Notes: generated from the letters alone by a model not told the origin. A stretch of 64,000 nucleotides of DNA from an uncultured Aquimarina sp. (GCA_947496705.1 CANMDW010000028.1:1-64000); one strand, 5' to 3'; shown: positions 35,973 through 47,343, counted from the first letter of the stretch. Translations and numbers: made by a program.

Positions 35973-38900
35973 CTAATTACCAAAATTGTATCTTAACGTA
36001 AACCCACCTCGTATAGTTGTCTGCGGAAATGCAGTAGAGATAGAATATTCAGAAAAGGTATGATCATAAAAGAGTAGAGCCGTTAAGTTTTTGCTTAAAG
36101 CATAATCTGCGGTGAATTTTACACCATAAATATCCTGCCCAGCAGTTATCTGAGTATTGTCTAAATCAAGATATCGAACCAGGGTTTCATTTTGGCGTAG
36201 CGATAGATCTGCCCTTAAATTAAGGTCACTTTTTATGATCTGTTTTCTTCCGGCAATTCTGGTTGCAAAGGTTATATCCTTCATCCTATATCCAAGACCG
36301 ATAATATATTCATTACCCTGGATTTCGGTAAGTAAATTATTATCAAAACTCAAGGATAAAGCGCGGTCTTTTTTCCATTCTGCAAGAATCTTTATCGAGT
36401 TTTTCATTTCCATATCCAGTCGTACCAGAGGGCTAAACTGCTCGGTAAGGTTTACATTAGAATACAATTCGGGGTTTCTAAAATTTCCTGCCTGATCTAC
36501 ATCGTCACGGTTTTGAAACTCCAGGTTGGTTTGAAATTGATTTATTGTATAGTTTGCCCGGTACCCATGTGCTACAGAAAAGCGTTTAAAACGTTTCTTA
36601 AACCATTTCAAATTCATTAAACCGGTATATTTTATATCCCAATTAGGTAACGGAATATCTCTAAACGCTCCTTTCTGTACTTTGGAAGCATCAGCACCAG
36701 AATACGCAGACAAAAAGGCCGGCAACAAAACCGCCTGATTGGTTTTGCCAAATCCTACCGGATATCGATATCCATTGGGTTCTTCTTCAGTATTTCTCGG
36801 GAATGCTGTAGTACCATAGAACTCGGTAGCCAAACGATCGGCAATAATCTGTCTATTCTCACGAAACTCATCAAATGTTTTAGAGGTAAATTCATCACTG
36901 GTACTAAAGGCGGTTTTAATCAATAAGGTAGAAATGGTATAATTACCAAATGTATTAGGGGTAAGGGATTGATATTCCAAATCGCTATCTACACGATAAT
37001 TCTCGGTATAGGTTTCAGAATAGTTTCTATTGGCGCTAATATCAATTTTAAGGTCTTTTAATAAACCTATAGAAGCCTGAACATTAAGCTGTCTGCCTTC
37101 TACTTCCTGATATTGCTGATTAAAGTCTTCATATAAGGTTAACCACCCATTGCGTGCTGCGATATCCCTAATTTCGGCCTGACTACCAAAAATAAACCCA
37201 ACAGTAGGTTTTAAAGTTCCTACAAAACCCGGTTCTCTGGTATACCCTGGCAGAAAAGTACCATTATCCTGTTGATAATTCACATTAACCTTTTTTACCG
37301 CAGTCACCAGTCCAATAAGTGTGTTATATGCCTTGTCACCAATACTTAATTTTCCGCCTCGTTTTCCATCTTTGGTTTTTCTATCAGTTTCCTTCTTAGT
37401 ATCGGCAACTGCACCTGGTTTTTCTTTGTCTTTATCCCCTTTCTTTTTCTTTAGCCTTTTACGCCCGGGTTTTCTTTTGGTTAACCCTACATACTTATAC
37501 AGTGTATTCATATCCAATGATCCGTTTACTGTATGTACATTGGCATTCTGAACGGTATTTCCCAAATCCGGGATATCTTCCAGTGTCTTTAATGCTTCAC
37601 TTCCTTTTACCCATTGAAAATCTGCATTATAAGAATAGGTTGCCCGCATAAACTTAAATAATGGAATTTTATTGATAGGAACCTCATAATTTACCTGAAG
37701 CTGTTGACTAAGGGTGTTGGGGTCTCCAATATCAAAAAATCCGCTCCATACATCAATTGTATTATCCACATTATTATTCTCGTCGATAAAATTTTTGACA
37801 ATACGATTATTGGCAGACGTAAAGTTGAAATTCAGCGATTTTGTTAAATTATGATTAATACCATATTGCCAGTCAAAAAGAAAATTACGTTGGTACAAAG
37901 TGGGCAATCTTATATCATCTGGTCCCAGGGTAATATCCCTGAAAATTTGTTCGTTGTATTGTCTGTTGATATTAGAATTTACCGATATACTGGTGGGCAG
38001 CAGATTAAAATTAAAATCTTTTAACAGATCAAAATATTTACTCTTTCCTAAAAATTTAACATTCTTAAAGGGTTCAATTTCTTTTGGCTGAAAGCTAAAA
38101 TCATACGTCGCTCCTACTCTTACACTTTGATCTAAGGATTTTTCTATTTCAAAATCACGATGATCTGTTTGATTGTAAGTGCCCGAAAATGTAAAATTCT
38201 CTACGTCATACGGCATGGGTTTTGCATCACCTGTTCGTTCTTTACGCAACCCAATGACATTAAAACTCTGTCGTTTTGTGTAATCTGTCGATTGTCTTTC
38301 GATTCGTTCTCTTTCGGCGGGATCATCGGTATTATCCAATCGGTCCTGAAGTTCTATATCCTGAAATTCGGGGTCAAACTGAGGCGTAATCAATTCTTCT
38401 CCGCGACTATAATTAAACGGAATCTGTACTCCCCATTTTTTTGGTAAGAGCTGCCCTAAATTAATATTAGTGGTTAGGTCATATTGTCTTAAATCTTCTC
38501 TGCTACGTTCGTTTGGCCCCTGCTCGATACCGCCAAATCCAATGGTACTTATTCTTCCTGAAGCACTTACATTGGCAAAATCGGCAATATTGGCATCCAT
38601 ACTGGCAACGGCAGCCCAGCCACCTCTATTTTTAAGGTCGCTAAGGCGCATTTCATTAAACCAAACGGTACCCGACTGGTCTTCGCCACTTGTATTTTTG
38701 ATCCCCACCATCATCACCCGTATATCTCCAAAATTGGGATTTCCTTTAATTCCTACTCTTAACTTATCGGGACCCGGGAAAAAGTTAAGATCTGCAGGAC
38801 TTAGCACATTGTCTCCCAACACATTGGATTTTATTTCTTGTAATATTTCCAGTGGAAGATTTAATCTATTTGCTTCTGGCCAAACTTCATTTTCTCCTCC

Positions 38901-41900
38901 TTTACCTAGAGAAACCTCTAACGGGAGTTCTATCTGATAAAAGTTATTGGTAAAATCATTCCCCATTCTAATAAAGGCTATCAGTTCGTCATCCTCCAAA
39001 TCTGTTCGGTCCGGCAGGTTTTCGGCATGTAAGAACATCTCGAGATTCTCATATTGCCTCATATCTACATTGAAGTTTTTATATACCCCCCGGGCATCAC
39101 CCGATTGAAGGTTATTTACGGTAAGTGCCAAAGATCGCTCATCTTCTCTAATGATATTGTTATTATTATTTAACTGCTCTCTTACTACCCCTGGTGGTAT
39201 AACATAATCTGGTGTTTCTTCTTTACTTACCGAGGTGACAATCACCTCACTATCGCCAAATACATTGAGACCACTGGTAGGATCGTTGGTTTGATTACCC
39301 TCCTGCACATAACGACGGTAGTCTCCCCGTACCAGATCCATATTTCCAAATCGCAATAAGGTAGGCTGGGAAAAATCTGTAAGGTACATCCTCATAAACC
39401 GTATTGATCTGAAATCGCTAATATTTATTTGCCTCGTGGGTTCATAAATAGGTATTTTAAATCGTACCCACCGCACGGGAATTTCCCGTCCTGCTACCTG
39501 CACAGTAAATGGAGGTGAGACATCAGAAATATATCCGGTACCTCCATCATTACCCACCGCCATTCCTCTAAAAATCGGGATTTCATACTCAAAATAACTA
39601 TTAATGGTATTCATGGTATTATCCCTGTTCACATCTTCGGCGGTAGGAAAGGTCGTATTACCCCGATCATCATTGGACACATCGGTGGGAGAGTTGCCTT
39701 CTGTACCGTTATAATTTTGATAACGATCCAAAATATCACCTTCTGCCTGAAGGAAATAGGTATAATTATCTCCCGAAGGGTCATCCAGCGATTGAAAAGC
39801 AGCAAACTCTGGTTTTTGTTTTTCGGCCGCATCTCCCAGCCCGTCAAATCCCGCATCCTGATCTACTCTGGCCTGGCCTTCAGAATCAAAGGCATAGATC
39901 AATGATTGGTTTACAGGTACCGAGGCATATTCTGTCACCACCACATCACTATTTGCATCTACCGAGGGCAATCCGTTTTCATATTGTTTTCTGCCGTCTT
40001 TCAGCACATCTTCACTAATATTTCCTAAATTAAATACGATGGTCCCGCCCGGATTATCCACATCATCATATTCAAACGGATCCATCAGCCAAAACTCTAT
40101 AAACTCGACGTTGGATTGTTCAAAATTTGTTGAAGTTAATTGTCTTGTAATTCCTCCAAAATTTTCTTCAGGATCTGGTTGTGGTAACGAACTCCCCGGG
40201 GCATATGCAGGATTAAAATTATATTGCCCCCTTGATACAGGGTTATAATTTAAATCCAGCGTGAATAATGCCAATGTTTGTCCCGATGCTATATCGGTCT
40301 GTGGAAAAATCTCATTAATAAATACTCTTCTTGTACGGTTTGAAGCAATATCTTCATCGGTGATACCACTTGGTCTTCCGTTACTATAAAAAATAGGATC
40401 GATAGAATACCAGGATAGCTTTGCCCTTTTATACCCCGATTCTATTCCGTCGACTACAATATCACTATTGGGGTTATTGGGATCACCAAATCCTATGGGT
40501 ACACTAGACAGCTCCCATGACAGTGGCGAACTTACATCGATTCGGGTTTGAGCTCCTTCAAAATCATCGATATAGGTAGTTACTTTCCCATCGAAATCTG
40601 CCCCCTTGGGAGCACCTGCTATTAAATATGCTCCTTCTGCCCTAACGGAAACATTGGAAGGCACATCGGTATCGATATTGGGTAATTTGTTCACCATTCT
40701 GGTTAAAAACGGAACCTCTGTTGAGTAATTTACATTAAACCCGAGAATGGTATTATTTATCGGTTCAAAATCATAATTCGATTTCTGTGTAATAGGTCTT
40801 TCGTTAAGATTAAGAAAGGTTCCTCCGATAATAAAATCGTCATTAAACTTATGTTCAATATTCAGGCCGGTAAAACGTTTTGTCTGCTGGCCAAAAACCG
40901 CATTATTTTCGGTAGACACCTGGATCGGCGTATTGGATGCCAACAAAGATTCATCCAGGATATTCACTCTCCCCAACTGATAGTTTACCGTATAGTCTAC
41001 TCCTTCCTGCAGCACCCTTCCTCCGGCAGTTACGGTTACAGAACCTTGTGGAACATTGAATGCCCCCAATGGGATACCATCCTGGCCAGAAGCCTTATAT
41101 CGTCCTTTAAGCTGAAAGTAATTTTTATCGGCAGATCGCTGTTCGGCAATTACCTTGGTCTGGGTATATAAATCCCTGAATACATACTCTGCCTGATTGG
41201 GGTTATAGGAATCGGGATTTGTATAATTTGCACCCGCCGGACCATTATCGAGTTTATCAAAAAGATGCAACCCAAAAGGCTCGATGGTAGTAAATATGAT
41301 ACGTCCGTTTTCTGTATCTACCGTTATCCCCGGTACATAATCAAAAAAACCATCTCCTCCCTGCACCGGGTCATTATTAGGATTGAGTCGATCCAGATTA
41401 AATACCTTAAGTAAAGTCGTTTGTTCTACATCATCGGGCAAGGGTACTGTTGAACCTTCGGCGGCAGTGATATAATTTATAGGAGAGGGATTGGAATATA
41501 AAATGTTCAATCTAAAATCATTTTGTTCTAATCTGAATGCCCCTGTACTATAGATATTTTTCATCATCAGATCCCATATCGGCAGTGCAACATTCACAAT
41601 AGGGCTTTTGAGCATTTTCACCACCAGACTTTGACTCGAACCTATCTGGGTATCATTCCCGGTATTATTGCCTACGGTTGCATCAACACCATCGTTGGCA
41701 AATTCTCCTACCTGAAAAACCCTTCCGCCCACAGTGTATTGAAAAGCAACTGCCAACACTTCATCATTATTCAATCTTTGATTTAATGAAATATATCCAA
41801 GTTGTGTGTTCAACGTATATTCACTGGTATTTAATTGCCTGGCATTCTCGAGAATGGCATAGTCAAATCCTTCATTAAAACCAGTGATAGCACCTGTAAA

Positions 41901-43133
41901 TCCTTGTTGTACCGTAGATATTTGACGAACAGCTTCGGTAACTGGTCCCGAGGGCCCTATATCAAAAGGGTCCAAATCATTATTGCCATTATCTGCAAAA
42001 GCTCCCGGAGCAGCATTAAACAAAGAAGCCGGAATAGTAGAATTGCCTTCACCAGGTGCTTCTCCCAAATCCTGAAGTGCCACAATATTACGAGCATCGG
42101 TAAGTGTTTGTGAACTGGTTGCCCTATTGGTCACCCAAACTTCGATCCTGGTGATCTGAATATTGTTATTAATAAAAGGATAGCTGGCCAATGACCGGTC
42201 ATAATTGTCCCTAAAATAGTGAGACAAGAAAAAGTGGCGGTTTTCATCATAATCCAACGCAAAAAGCTCAAAGTCTTCTACCGTTGCTCCTCCCTCTACA
42301 TTTACCGATCGGGTTTCAGATCGTTGTTCAGAAAATACTCCGGTTACGGTAGTCCTGCCAAACTGCATCCCCATTTTAACCCCAAAGAGGCTTTGTGCTC
42401 CCTGAATCAAAGAACTATTGAGCGGCATATTCACATTACCCACTTCGATACTTTGGATAATATCATCCTCGGTAGGTGTATATTCTAATTTTAATTGATT
42501 CTGAAAATCAAAGGTCGATTCTGTATCATAGTTGGCGGTGACCTGTAATCGTGTTCCTATTTTACCCAAAAGGCTCAGGCTGATCCTCTGATCAAAATCG
42601 AAGGTAAAATTACTTCGGTTACGGGGTGAAAATGCGGGGTTATCCTGTTTGGTATATAGTAATCCCAGATCCATCTCTACAGATCCCTGAGGGATAATTT
42701 CTATTTCGTTTCCGCCAAAAACCGATTCAAAAAAACCAGAATTCACATAAAAAATAGGCAGTAAATTTTTTCGTTTCTCTTCGGCTCCATCCTTTTTACC
42801 ACTGAACGCTTCAATTTTTTCCTTAAAATAGGCCCTGCGCTGTTCTTCTTCTACCAAAGCTTCGTATTCTGCCTGTGTTAAAAATAGTGGATACCTCACA
42901 TTAAAATCCCCAAGCATTTCGCGATAAATATATCGATTGGTAATGGGGTCATAATCATATTTGGCCACAATACTATTGGGGTCTGGCAAAGAGAGTTCGC
43001 CAAAAGAAAATGTAGTACTGGTAGAATCACGAACGGTTTCGGTTTCCTGGCCATGCAACACCCCGCTATAAAGTGTTATCAAACATACTACGATTTTAAA
43101 AAAATTAAAGTGTAAGTAATTCGACGGACTCAA
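35973..43133 (-). CDS. sprA: Cell surface protein SprA, type IX secretion translocon
   Basis: 2,386 residues, the usual giant size of SprA/Sov. A TTG start at 43133 is inferred: it precedes a signal peptide (ends VLHGQ), and no ATG occurs before it downstream of the ruvA stop. The N-terminal region (GELSLPDP, NRYIYREMLGDFNVRYPLFL), repeated barrel segments, and a basic loop rich in Lys near residue 1,880-1,930 are visible. The C-terminus ends as a beta strand (RGGFTLRYNFGN). SprA forms the 36-strand outer-membrane pore of the type IX system. It begins 5 bp after ruvA. Confidence 0.95.
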   Translation of the reverse strand: MSPSNYLHFNFFKIVVCLITLYSGVLHGQETETVRDSTSTTFSFGELSLPDPNSIVAKYDYDPITNRYIYREMLGDFNVRYPLFLTQAEYEALVEEEQRRAYFKEKIEAFSGKKDGAEEKRKNLLPIFYVNSGFFESVFGGNEIEIIPQGSVEMDLGLLYTKQDNPAFSPRNRSNFTFDFDQRISLSLLGKIGTRLQVTANYDTESTFDFQNQLKLEYTPTEDDIIQSIEVGNVNMPLNSSLIQGAQSLFGVKMGMQFGRTTVTGVFSEQRSETRSVNVEGGATVEDFELFALDYDENRHFFLSHYFRDNYDRSLASYPFINNNIQITRIEVWVTNRATSSQTLTDARNIVALQDLGEAPGEGNSTIPASLFNAAPGAFADNGNNDLDPFDIGPSGPVTEAVRQISTVQQGFTGAITGFNEGFDYAILENARQLNTSEYTLNTQLGYISLNQRLNNDEVLAVAFQYTVGGRVFQVGEFANDGVDATVGNNTGNDTQIGSSQSLVVKMLKSPIVNVALPIWDLMMKNIYSTGAFRLEQNDFRLNILYSNPSPINYITAAEGSTVPLPDDVEQTTLLKVFNLDRLNPNNDPVQGGDGFFDYVPGITVDTENGRIIFTTIEPFGLHLFDKLDNGPAGANYTNPDSYNPNQAEYVFRDLYTQTKVIAEQRSADKNYFQLKGRYKASGQDGIPLGAFNVPQGSVTVTAGGRVLQEGVDYTVNYQLGRVNILDESLLASNTPIQVSTENNAVFGQQTKRFTGLNIEHKFNDDFIIGGTFLNLNERPITQKSNYDFEPINNTILGFNVNYSTEVPFLTRMVNKLPNIDTDVPSNVSVRAEGAYLIAGAPKGADFDGKVTTYIDDFEGAQTRIDVSSPLSWELSSVPIGFGDPNNPNSDIVVDGIESGYKRAKLSWYSIDPIFYSNGRPSGITDEDIASNRTRRVFINEIFPQTDIASGQTLALFTLDLNYNPVSRGQYNFNPAYAPGSSLPQPDPEENFGGITRQLTSTNFEQSNVEFIEFWLMDPFEYDDVDNPGGTIVFNLGNISEDVLKDGRKQYENGLPSVDANSDVVVTEYASVPVNQSLIYAFDSEGQARVDQDAGFDGLGDAAEKQKPEFAAFQSLDDPSGDNYTYFLQAEGDILDRYQNYNGTEGNSPTDVSNDDRGNTTFPTAEDVNRDNTMNTINSYFEYEIPIFRGMAVGNDGGTGYISDVSPPFTVQVAGREIPVRWVRFKIPIYEPTRQINISDFRSIRFMRMYLTDFSQPTLLRFGNMDLVRGDYRRYVQEGNQTNDPTSGLNVFGDSEVIVTSVSKEETPDYVIPPGVVREQLNNNNNIIREDERSLALTVNNLQSGDARGVYKNFNVDMRQYENLEMFLHAENLPDRTDLEDDELIAFIRMGNDFTNNFYQIELPLEVSLGKGGENEVWPEANRLNLPLEILQEIKSNVLGDNVLSPADLNFFPGPDKLRVGIKGNPNFGDIRVMMVGIKNTSGEDQSGTVWFNEMRLSDLKNRGGWAAVASMDANIADFANVSASGRISTIGFGGIEQGPNERSREDLRQYDLTTNINLGQLLPKKWGVQIPFNYSRGEELITPQFDPEFQDIELQDRLDNTDDPAERERIERQSTDYTKRQSFNVIGLRKERTGDAKPMPYDVENFTFSGTYNQTDHRDFEIEKSLDQSVRVGATYDFSFQPKEIEPFKNVKFLGKSKYFDLLKDFNFNLLPTSISVNSNINRQYNEQIFRDITLGPDDIRLPTLYQRNFLFDWQYGINHNLTKSLNFNFTSANNRIVKNFIDENNNVDNTIDVWSGFFDIGDPNTLSQQLQVNYEVPINKIPLFKFMRATYSYNADFQWVKGSEALKTLEDIPDLGNTVQNANVHTVNGSLDMNTLYKYVGLTKRKPGRKRLKKKKGDKDKEKPGAVADTKKETDRKTKDGKRGGKLSIGDKAYNTLIGLVTAVKKVNVNYQQDNGTFLPGYTREPGFVGTLKPTVGFIFGSQAEIRDIAARNGWLTLYEDFNQQYQEVEGRQLNVQASIGLLKDLKIDISANRNYSETYTENYRVDSDLEYQSLTPNTFGNYTISTLLIKTAFSTSDEFTSKTFDEFRENRQIIADRLATEFYGTTAFPRNTEEEPNGYRYPVGFGKTNQAVLLPAFLSAYSGADASKVQKGAFRDIPLPNWDIKYTGLMNLKWFKKRFKRFSVAHGYRANYTINQFQTNLEFQNRDDVDQAGNFRNPELYSNVNLTEQFSPLVRLDMEMKNSIKILAEWKKDRALSLSFDNNLLTEIQGNEYIIGLGYRMKDITFATRIAGRKQIIKSDLNLRADLSLRQNETLVRYLDLDNTQITAGQDIYGVKFTADYALSKNLTALLFYDHTFSEYSISTAFPQTTIRGGFTLRYNFGN

Positions 43134-43138
43134 TGTTT

Positions 43139-43720
43139 TTATAAATTTTTTAGTGCCTGTTTAATAATATTTTCTACTGTTTCTTTGGGGGTTTGTTTTA
43201 GTACTCGATCTACAGCTTTTTCTGCTAATTTTCTGTTAAATCCAAGGGTTTCTAATGCAGATAACGCTTCATCTTTATTCGTATTGCTTTGAGATACCGA
43301 AACTTCGTCAATATTGTATACTTTTAGTATTTTATCTTTCAGATCGATGATAACGCGTTGTGCAGTTTTGGCGCCGATTCCTTTAATAGACTGAATGGTC
43401 GCTACATCGTTGATGGCAATCGCTTCTTTAATTTGATTGGGATGTAGTGATGACAACATGGTTCTGGCTGTGCTTGCTCCTATTCCTGAAACTGAAATTA
43501 ATAGCCTGAAAATTTCTCTTTCCGATTTTTCGGCAAAACCAAATAAGGTATGTGCATCTTCTTTGACCTGCAGATGTGTGTATAATTGCAATGCTTCGCC
43601 TTCGGGAAGTAACGAAAATGTATGTAGTGAAATGTGCAAAAGGTACCCTACTCCGCCACAATCTATTACTACATTGGTAGGGCTTTTTTCTATAAGCCTC
43701 CCTTTGATATGTGTGATCAT
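43139..43720 (-). CDS. ruvA: Holliday junction ATP-dependent DNA helicase subunit RuvA
   Basis: 193 residues. OB-fold N-terminus (MITHIKGRLIEKSPTNVVID), tandem helix-hairpin-helix motifs (LISVSGIGASTARTML; IQSIKGIGAKTAQRVIIDLK) and the flexible C-terminal domain III (EALSALETLGFNRKLAEKAV). It binds four-way junctions as a tetramer and loads RuvB. Adjacency to sprA is conserved in Flavobacteriaceae; in several relatives a malic enzyme gene lies upstream, whereas here an RHS gene does. Confidence 0.95.
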   Translation of the reverse strand: MITHIKGRLIEKSPTNVVIDCGGVGYLLHISLHTFSLLPEGEALQLYTHLQVKEDAHTLFGFAEKSEREIFRLLISVSGIGASTARTMLSSLHPNQIKEAIAINDVATIQSIKGIGAKTAQRVIIDLKDKILKVYNIDEVSVSQSNTNKDEALSALETLGFNRKLAEKAVDRVLKQTPKETVENIIKQALKNL

Positions 43721-43743
43721 CTGTTAAGTTGATGTTAAGGATC

Positions 43744-43751
43744 CAAATGTA
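43744..43751 (-). promoter_or_regulatory. Candidate -7 box TACATTTG for ruvA-sprA
   Basis: The minus strand reads TACATTTG, an exact TAnnTTTG match, 23 bases upstream of the ruvA start. No clear -33 element. Confidence 0.4.
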
Positions 43752-43924
43752 ATAAAATTCTGGTACATACCTAGGATAAAAAAGGGGTTGTTGGGTGCGG
43801 AATAAAAAGGCTAACACTATTTAGGGGTTTATAAGATAAACAAAATTTTTGGGTAACAATCATCCACTTAATAACTCCAATTACCAAAACAACCCTTTTA
43901 ATCGGTCAATTATATACTTACTTT

Positions 43925-46900
43925 ATGAAGAGAATTATTCTATTCTATTTACTGCTATCTGAAGTTGCTACTTTTGCACAGCAACCCGAAATCAATCTTC
44001 CGCAAATTGCTCCTTCAAGTCCTGAAACAGCAGCACTTGGTAAGTTTATCAATACTCCTGTTTCCTACTTCACCGGGGTACCACAAATACAGATCCCAAT
44101 ATATCAGTTGCAAGACGGTAATATAAATGTCCCCGTTTCACTGGCATACCATTCAGGGGGAATCAGAGTTAATGAAATGGCTACCAGAGTAGGGCTAGGT
44201 TGGAAACTCGATGCAGGAGGAAGTGTCACCCGAATGGTGAGAGGCTTGCCTGATGATTCTCCTAATGGATATATCAATACATCTGTATCGGTAAGCGATC
44301 TGTATAGCAACAGCACTCAATTGTTTAGTCACCTGGAAAGTGTAATGAACCAAAACCTGGATCTGGAATCTGATATATACCATTTTAATCTGCCCGATGG
44401 CACTAGTGGTAAATTTTTCTTCAATCAAAACGGGCAAATATTTACTATTCCTGCCAATTCTAATGTAAAGATTCAATATGTACAAGATGCTTCTAATTAT
44501 ATCAAACAATGGATCATTACCAGCTCTAATGGCATTACCTTTTATCTAGGGCAGTCTTCAGACAGTAGCAGGGAAGCCTATGAAAAATCTTCATCATCAG
44601 TATGGGCATCACTTAATGGCTCAGGTGCGTTTTCATTTCCAGACCCTTCAGTACATCTTAACAATTATATAACAACCTGGCATTTGATGCAGATCAATGA
44701 TTTTGCCAACAATCAAATAGATATTAGTTATGAAGCAGAATCCATTATTAATTATGTATCCTTAGGGAGCCAGTCTAAGATCTTACCAACATATAATAAT
44801 ACAGGATGCATAAGCTTGCCTACTCATTCCTATTCTTTTACAGAATCTACTACCAGGGTACGAAGGATAAGCAGTATTACCAGTAACAACGGCACTATCG
44901 ATTTTGTGTATGAGCATAATAGATTGGATTTGATCAATGACAAAGCATTGACAGCAATTGTAATCAAAGACCAACTAGGTAGTACGATCAAGACCTTTGC
45001 CCTTTCCTATGACTATTTCCAATCCAATCAGAACAGCAACCTGGTTTATGGCAACCTTGATCAAAGACGCAAAAGATTATATCTAAGGCATATCATAGAA
45101 AATCCTACTGCTGCAGATGAGAAAAAAACAGCTTTTGAATACCACACTGCTATTCTGTTACCAGATCGATTTTCATATGCCCAGGATTTCTGGGGATATT
45201 ATAATGGAAGGCATAGTAACAACTCCCTTATTCCAACTGTAGAGTATCAACCCACTATCATAGCCAACGGTGATTTATGGATCGGTTTTATCCAGAATAC
45301 CGGAGCAGATCGAAAGGTGTATGAAGACTATGCTAAAGCCTGTTCCCTTAAAAAAGTGATCTACCCTACTAAAGGGAGTACAACATATGAGTTTGAATCA
45401 AATACCGTATATGACGGTAATGATTTCTTTGCAGGAACGCAATACCATAAAGAGGTGATTGTAACGCAACATACATTTGATGATGATAACGAGATCATTA
45501 CCATACCTTTTACCATAGACACAAATAACGACTCATTTAATTATCCGGTACATGGTATCGTGGAATACAGCCTTAAGATGTATGATCATACAGGAGCCGA
45601 AATACCTGTTTGTACCACCAACGGTTTTGATTGCCCTCAGGTCACCATCGAAGGTAATCGTATCACCAATGCATCAGGTGCAATGAAATTTAATGACGGA
45701 GACTATAGCATACGTATAGATAATTATAGCGATACATTTAACCCTGGACAAAAGATTGATGTAAAAATTACCCTTTCCGGCAGAAGCCTGATGGACCCGG
45801 CATCTCCCAATGCTGCTTTCGGGGGGTTGCGAATCGCTTCGATCATCCAAAGAGATGCTGATAATGAGGTTATCGTTAAAAAACAATATGATTATCACAA
45901 TTTCATTAATACTTCTCAATCCAGTGGTAAAGCACTGCATCCGCCAATCTTCATTAATTTTGATGCCCCGGTGTGCAGTGATCGGGCTAACCGTAAAGGT
46001 ACTCTGGTATATTCCAGGCCTATACTGCCATTAGACAATGAAAGAGGGTTTAATGCAGGATATACCAATGTTACCGAATCTTTTGAAGGATCTGAAAACG
46101 GTAAAACAGAATACACCTTCTTTTGGGCTGCTTTGGGAGCACCTGGAGAAGAAATCCACCATTATCAATACGTGCTTCAAAACTCTGGTTCTGATCCTAT
46201 AATAGCGCCTACCAATTCTGAAGAAGTCCCCCAGGCACCTTATCGCGACCTGGGATACACCAGGGGATTACTTTTACAAAAATCAGATTATATTAAAGAA
46301 GAAGCTGCGTTTACGATCGTTCAAAAAGTTACAACACAGTATTTTCACGATTATAATAATGATGTGGTCTCCTTTGAAAACCTGATTGCCAATAAAATGG
46401 GAAACTATCTGTTTTATAGAAAATATAAAAACTACAGCGGTTCTTATTTGTTACAAAAGAATACCACAACATCTTATTATTATAACGAAGCCAATGCAAG
46501 AGAAGTCGTTACAGAACAACACTATGCTTATGGGTCGCATCCCACTCATTATTTTGCCACCATGACAGATGCTTCAAACAGTAATGCAGCTTCCCTGATT
46601 ACAAAAACCTATTATCCCGATGATGTGGCTTCCATATCGGGATTAACCTTTTCTGAAGAGCAAACGATCGGGAAATTGAACCAACATAACCAGCACCGTA
46701 TTGCTATGCCGATACAAATGGAGACCTATGAGGACTACAATAACAACGGAATACCGGAATCTAATGAGTTACTATCCAAACAATTGACCGTCTATAAAGA
46801 TTTTGACCCACTTTCTGCGGATTTAATCTTTCCGGAAAAAATTCGCTCCGCAAAAGGGAGCAACGATCTACAAGACCGCATTCAATATCATGATTATGAT

Positions 46901-47314
46901 GATTCTGGCAATCTTTTAGAAGTCTCCAAAGCCGATGGGAGCCATAGTATCTATATCTGGGGATATAAAGATCAATACCCTATTGCAAAGATTGATAATG
47001 CCACCTATACCGGAATGCCGCCTGATGTAACTACATTGATCAGTCAGATTAGAACAGCTAGTGATACCGAAGACTCTGAGGTGGCAGAAAATATGATGAG
47101 AGGATTATTTAACGACCTAAGAGATCATACGTATTTTCGGGAGTCTGCTATTACCTCTTATACTTTCGATCCGCTGGTTGGTGTGACCAGTATCACAGAT
47201 CCAAGAGGTTATACGGTGACCTATTATTATGATGTGTTTAATCGTCTGGAATTTGTGAAAGATCAGGATGGGAACTTGATCTCTGAGAATAAGTACAATT
47301 ATAAAACTGAATAA
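43925..47314 (+). CDS. RHS-family upstream-partner protein (no toxin tip)
   Basis: 1,129 residues with a signal peptide (ends VATFAQ). The N-terminus INLPQIAPSSPETAALGKF.NTPVSYFTGVPQIQIPIYQ and the block SLAYHSGGIRVNEMATRVGLGWKL mark the first protein of the two-gene RHS loci common in Bacteroidota. It has extracellular-type repeats and ends with a few YD repeats (DPRGYTVTYYYDVFNRLEFV). In such loci a DUF6443-type RHS toxin protein follows; here none does. The gene sits directly upstream of, and divergent from, ruvA-sprA. It is probably a stranded or intentionally solo partner. Confidence 0.8.
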   Translation: MKRIILFYLLLSEVATFAQQPEINLPQIAPSSPETAALGKFINTPVSYFTGVPQIQIPIYQLQDGNINVPVSLAYHSGGIRVNEMATRVGLGWKLDAGGSVTRMVRGLPDDSPNGYINTSVSVSDLYSNSTQLFSHLESVMNQNLDLESDIYHFNLPDGTSGKFFFNQNGQIFTIPANSNVKIQYVQDASNYIKQWIITSSNGITFYLGQSSDSSREAYEKSSSSVWASLNGSGAFSFPDPSVHLNNYITTWHLMQINDFANNQIDISYEAESIINYVSLGSQSKILPTYNNTGCISLPTHSYSFTESTTRVRRISSITSNNGTIDFVYEHNRLDLINDKALTAIVIKDQLGSTIKTFALSYDYFQSNQNSNLVYGNLDQRRKRLYLRHIIENPTAADEKKTAFEYHTAILLPDRFSYAQDFWGYYNGRHSNNSLIPTVEYQPTIIANGDLWIGFIQNTGADRKVYEDYAKACSLKKVIYPTKGSTTYEFESNTVYDGNDFFAGTQYHKEVIVTQHTFDDDNEIITIPFTIDTNNDSFNYPVHGIVEYSLKMYDHTGAEIPVCTTNGFDCPQVTIEGNRITNASGAMKFNDGDYSIRIDNYSDTFNPGQKIDVKITLSGRSLMDPASPNAAFGGLRIASIIQRDADNEVIVKKQYDYHNFINTSQSSGKALHPPIFINFDAPVCSDRANRKGTLVYSRPILPLDNERGFNAGYTNVTESFEGSENGKTEYTFFWAALGAPGEEIHHYQYVLQNSGSDPIIAPTNSEEVPQAPYRDLGYTRGLLLQKSDYIKEEAAFTIVQKVTTQYFHDYNNDVVSFENLIANKMGNYLFYRKYKNYSGSYLLQKNTTTSYYYNEANAREVVTEQHYAYGSHPTHYFATMTDASNSNAASLITKTYYPDDVASISGLTFSEEQTIGKLNQHNQHRIAMPIQMETYEDYNNNGIPESNELLSKQLTVYKDFDPLSADLIFPEKIRSAKGSNDLQDRIQYHDYDDSGNLLEVSKADGSHSIYIWGYKDQYPIAKIDNATYTGMPPDVTTLISQIRTASDTEDSEVAENMMRGLFNDLRDHTYFRESAITSYTFDPLVGVTSITDPRGYTVTYYYDVFNRLEFVKDQDGNLISENKYNYKTE

Positions 47315-47343
47315 TTATTTCAAGTAAACATCTATATATAAAA

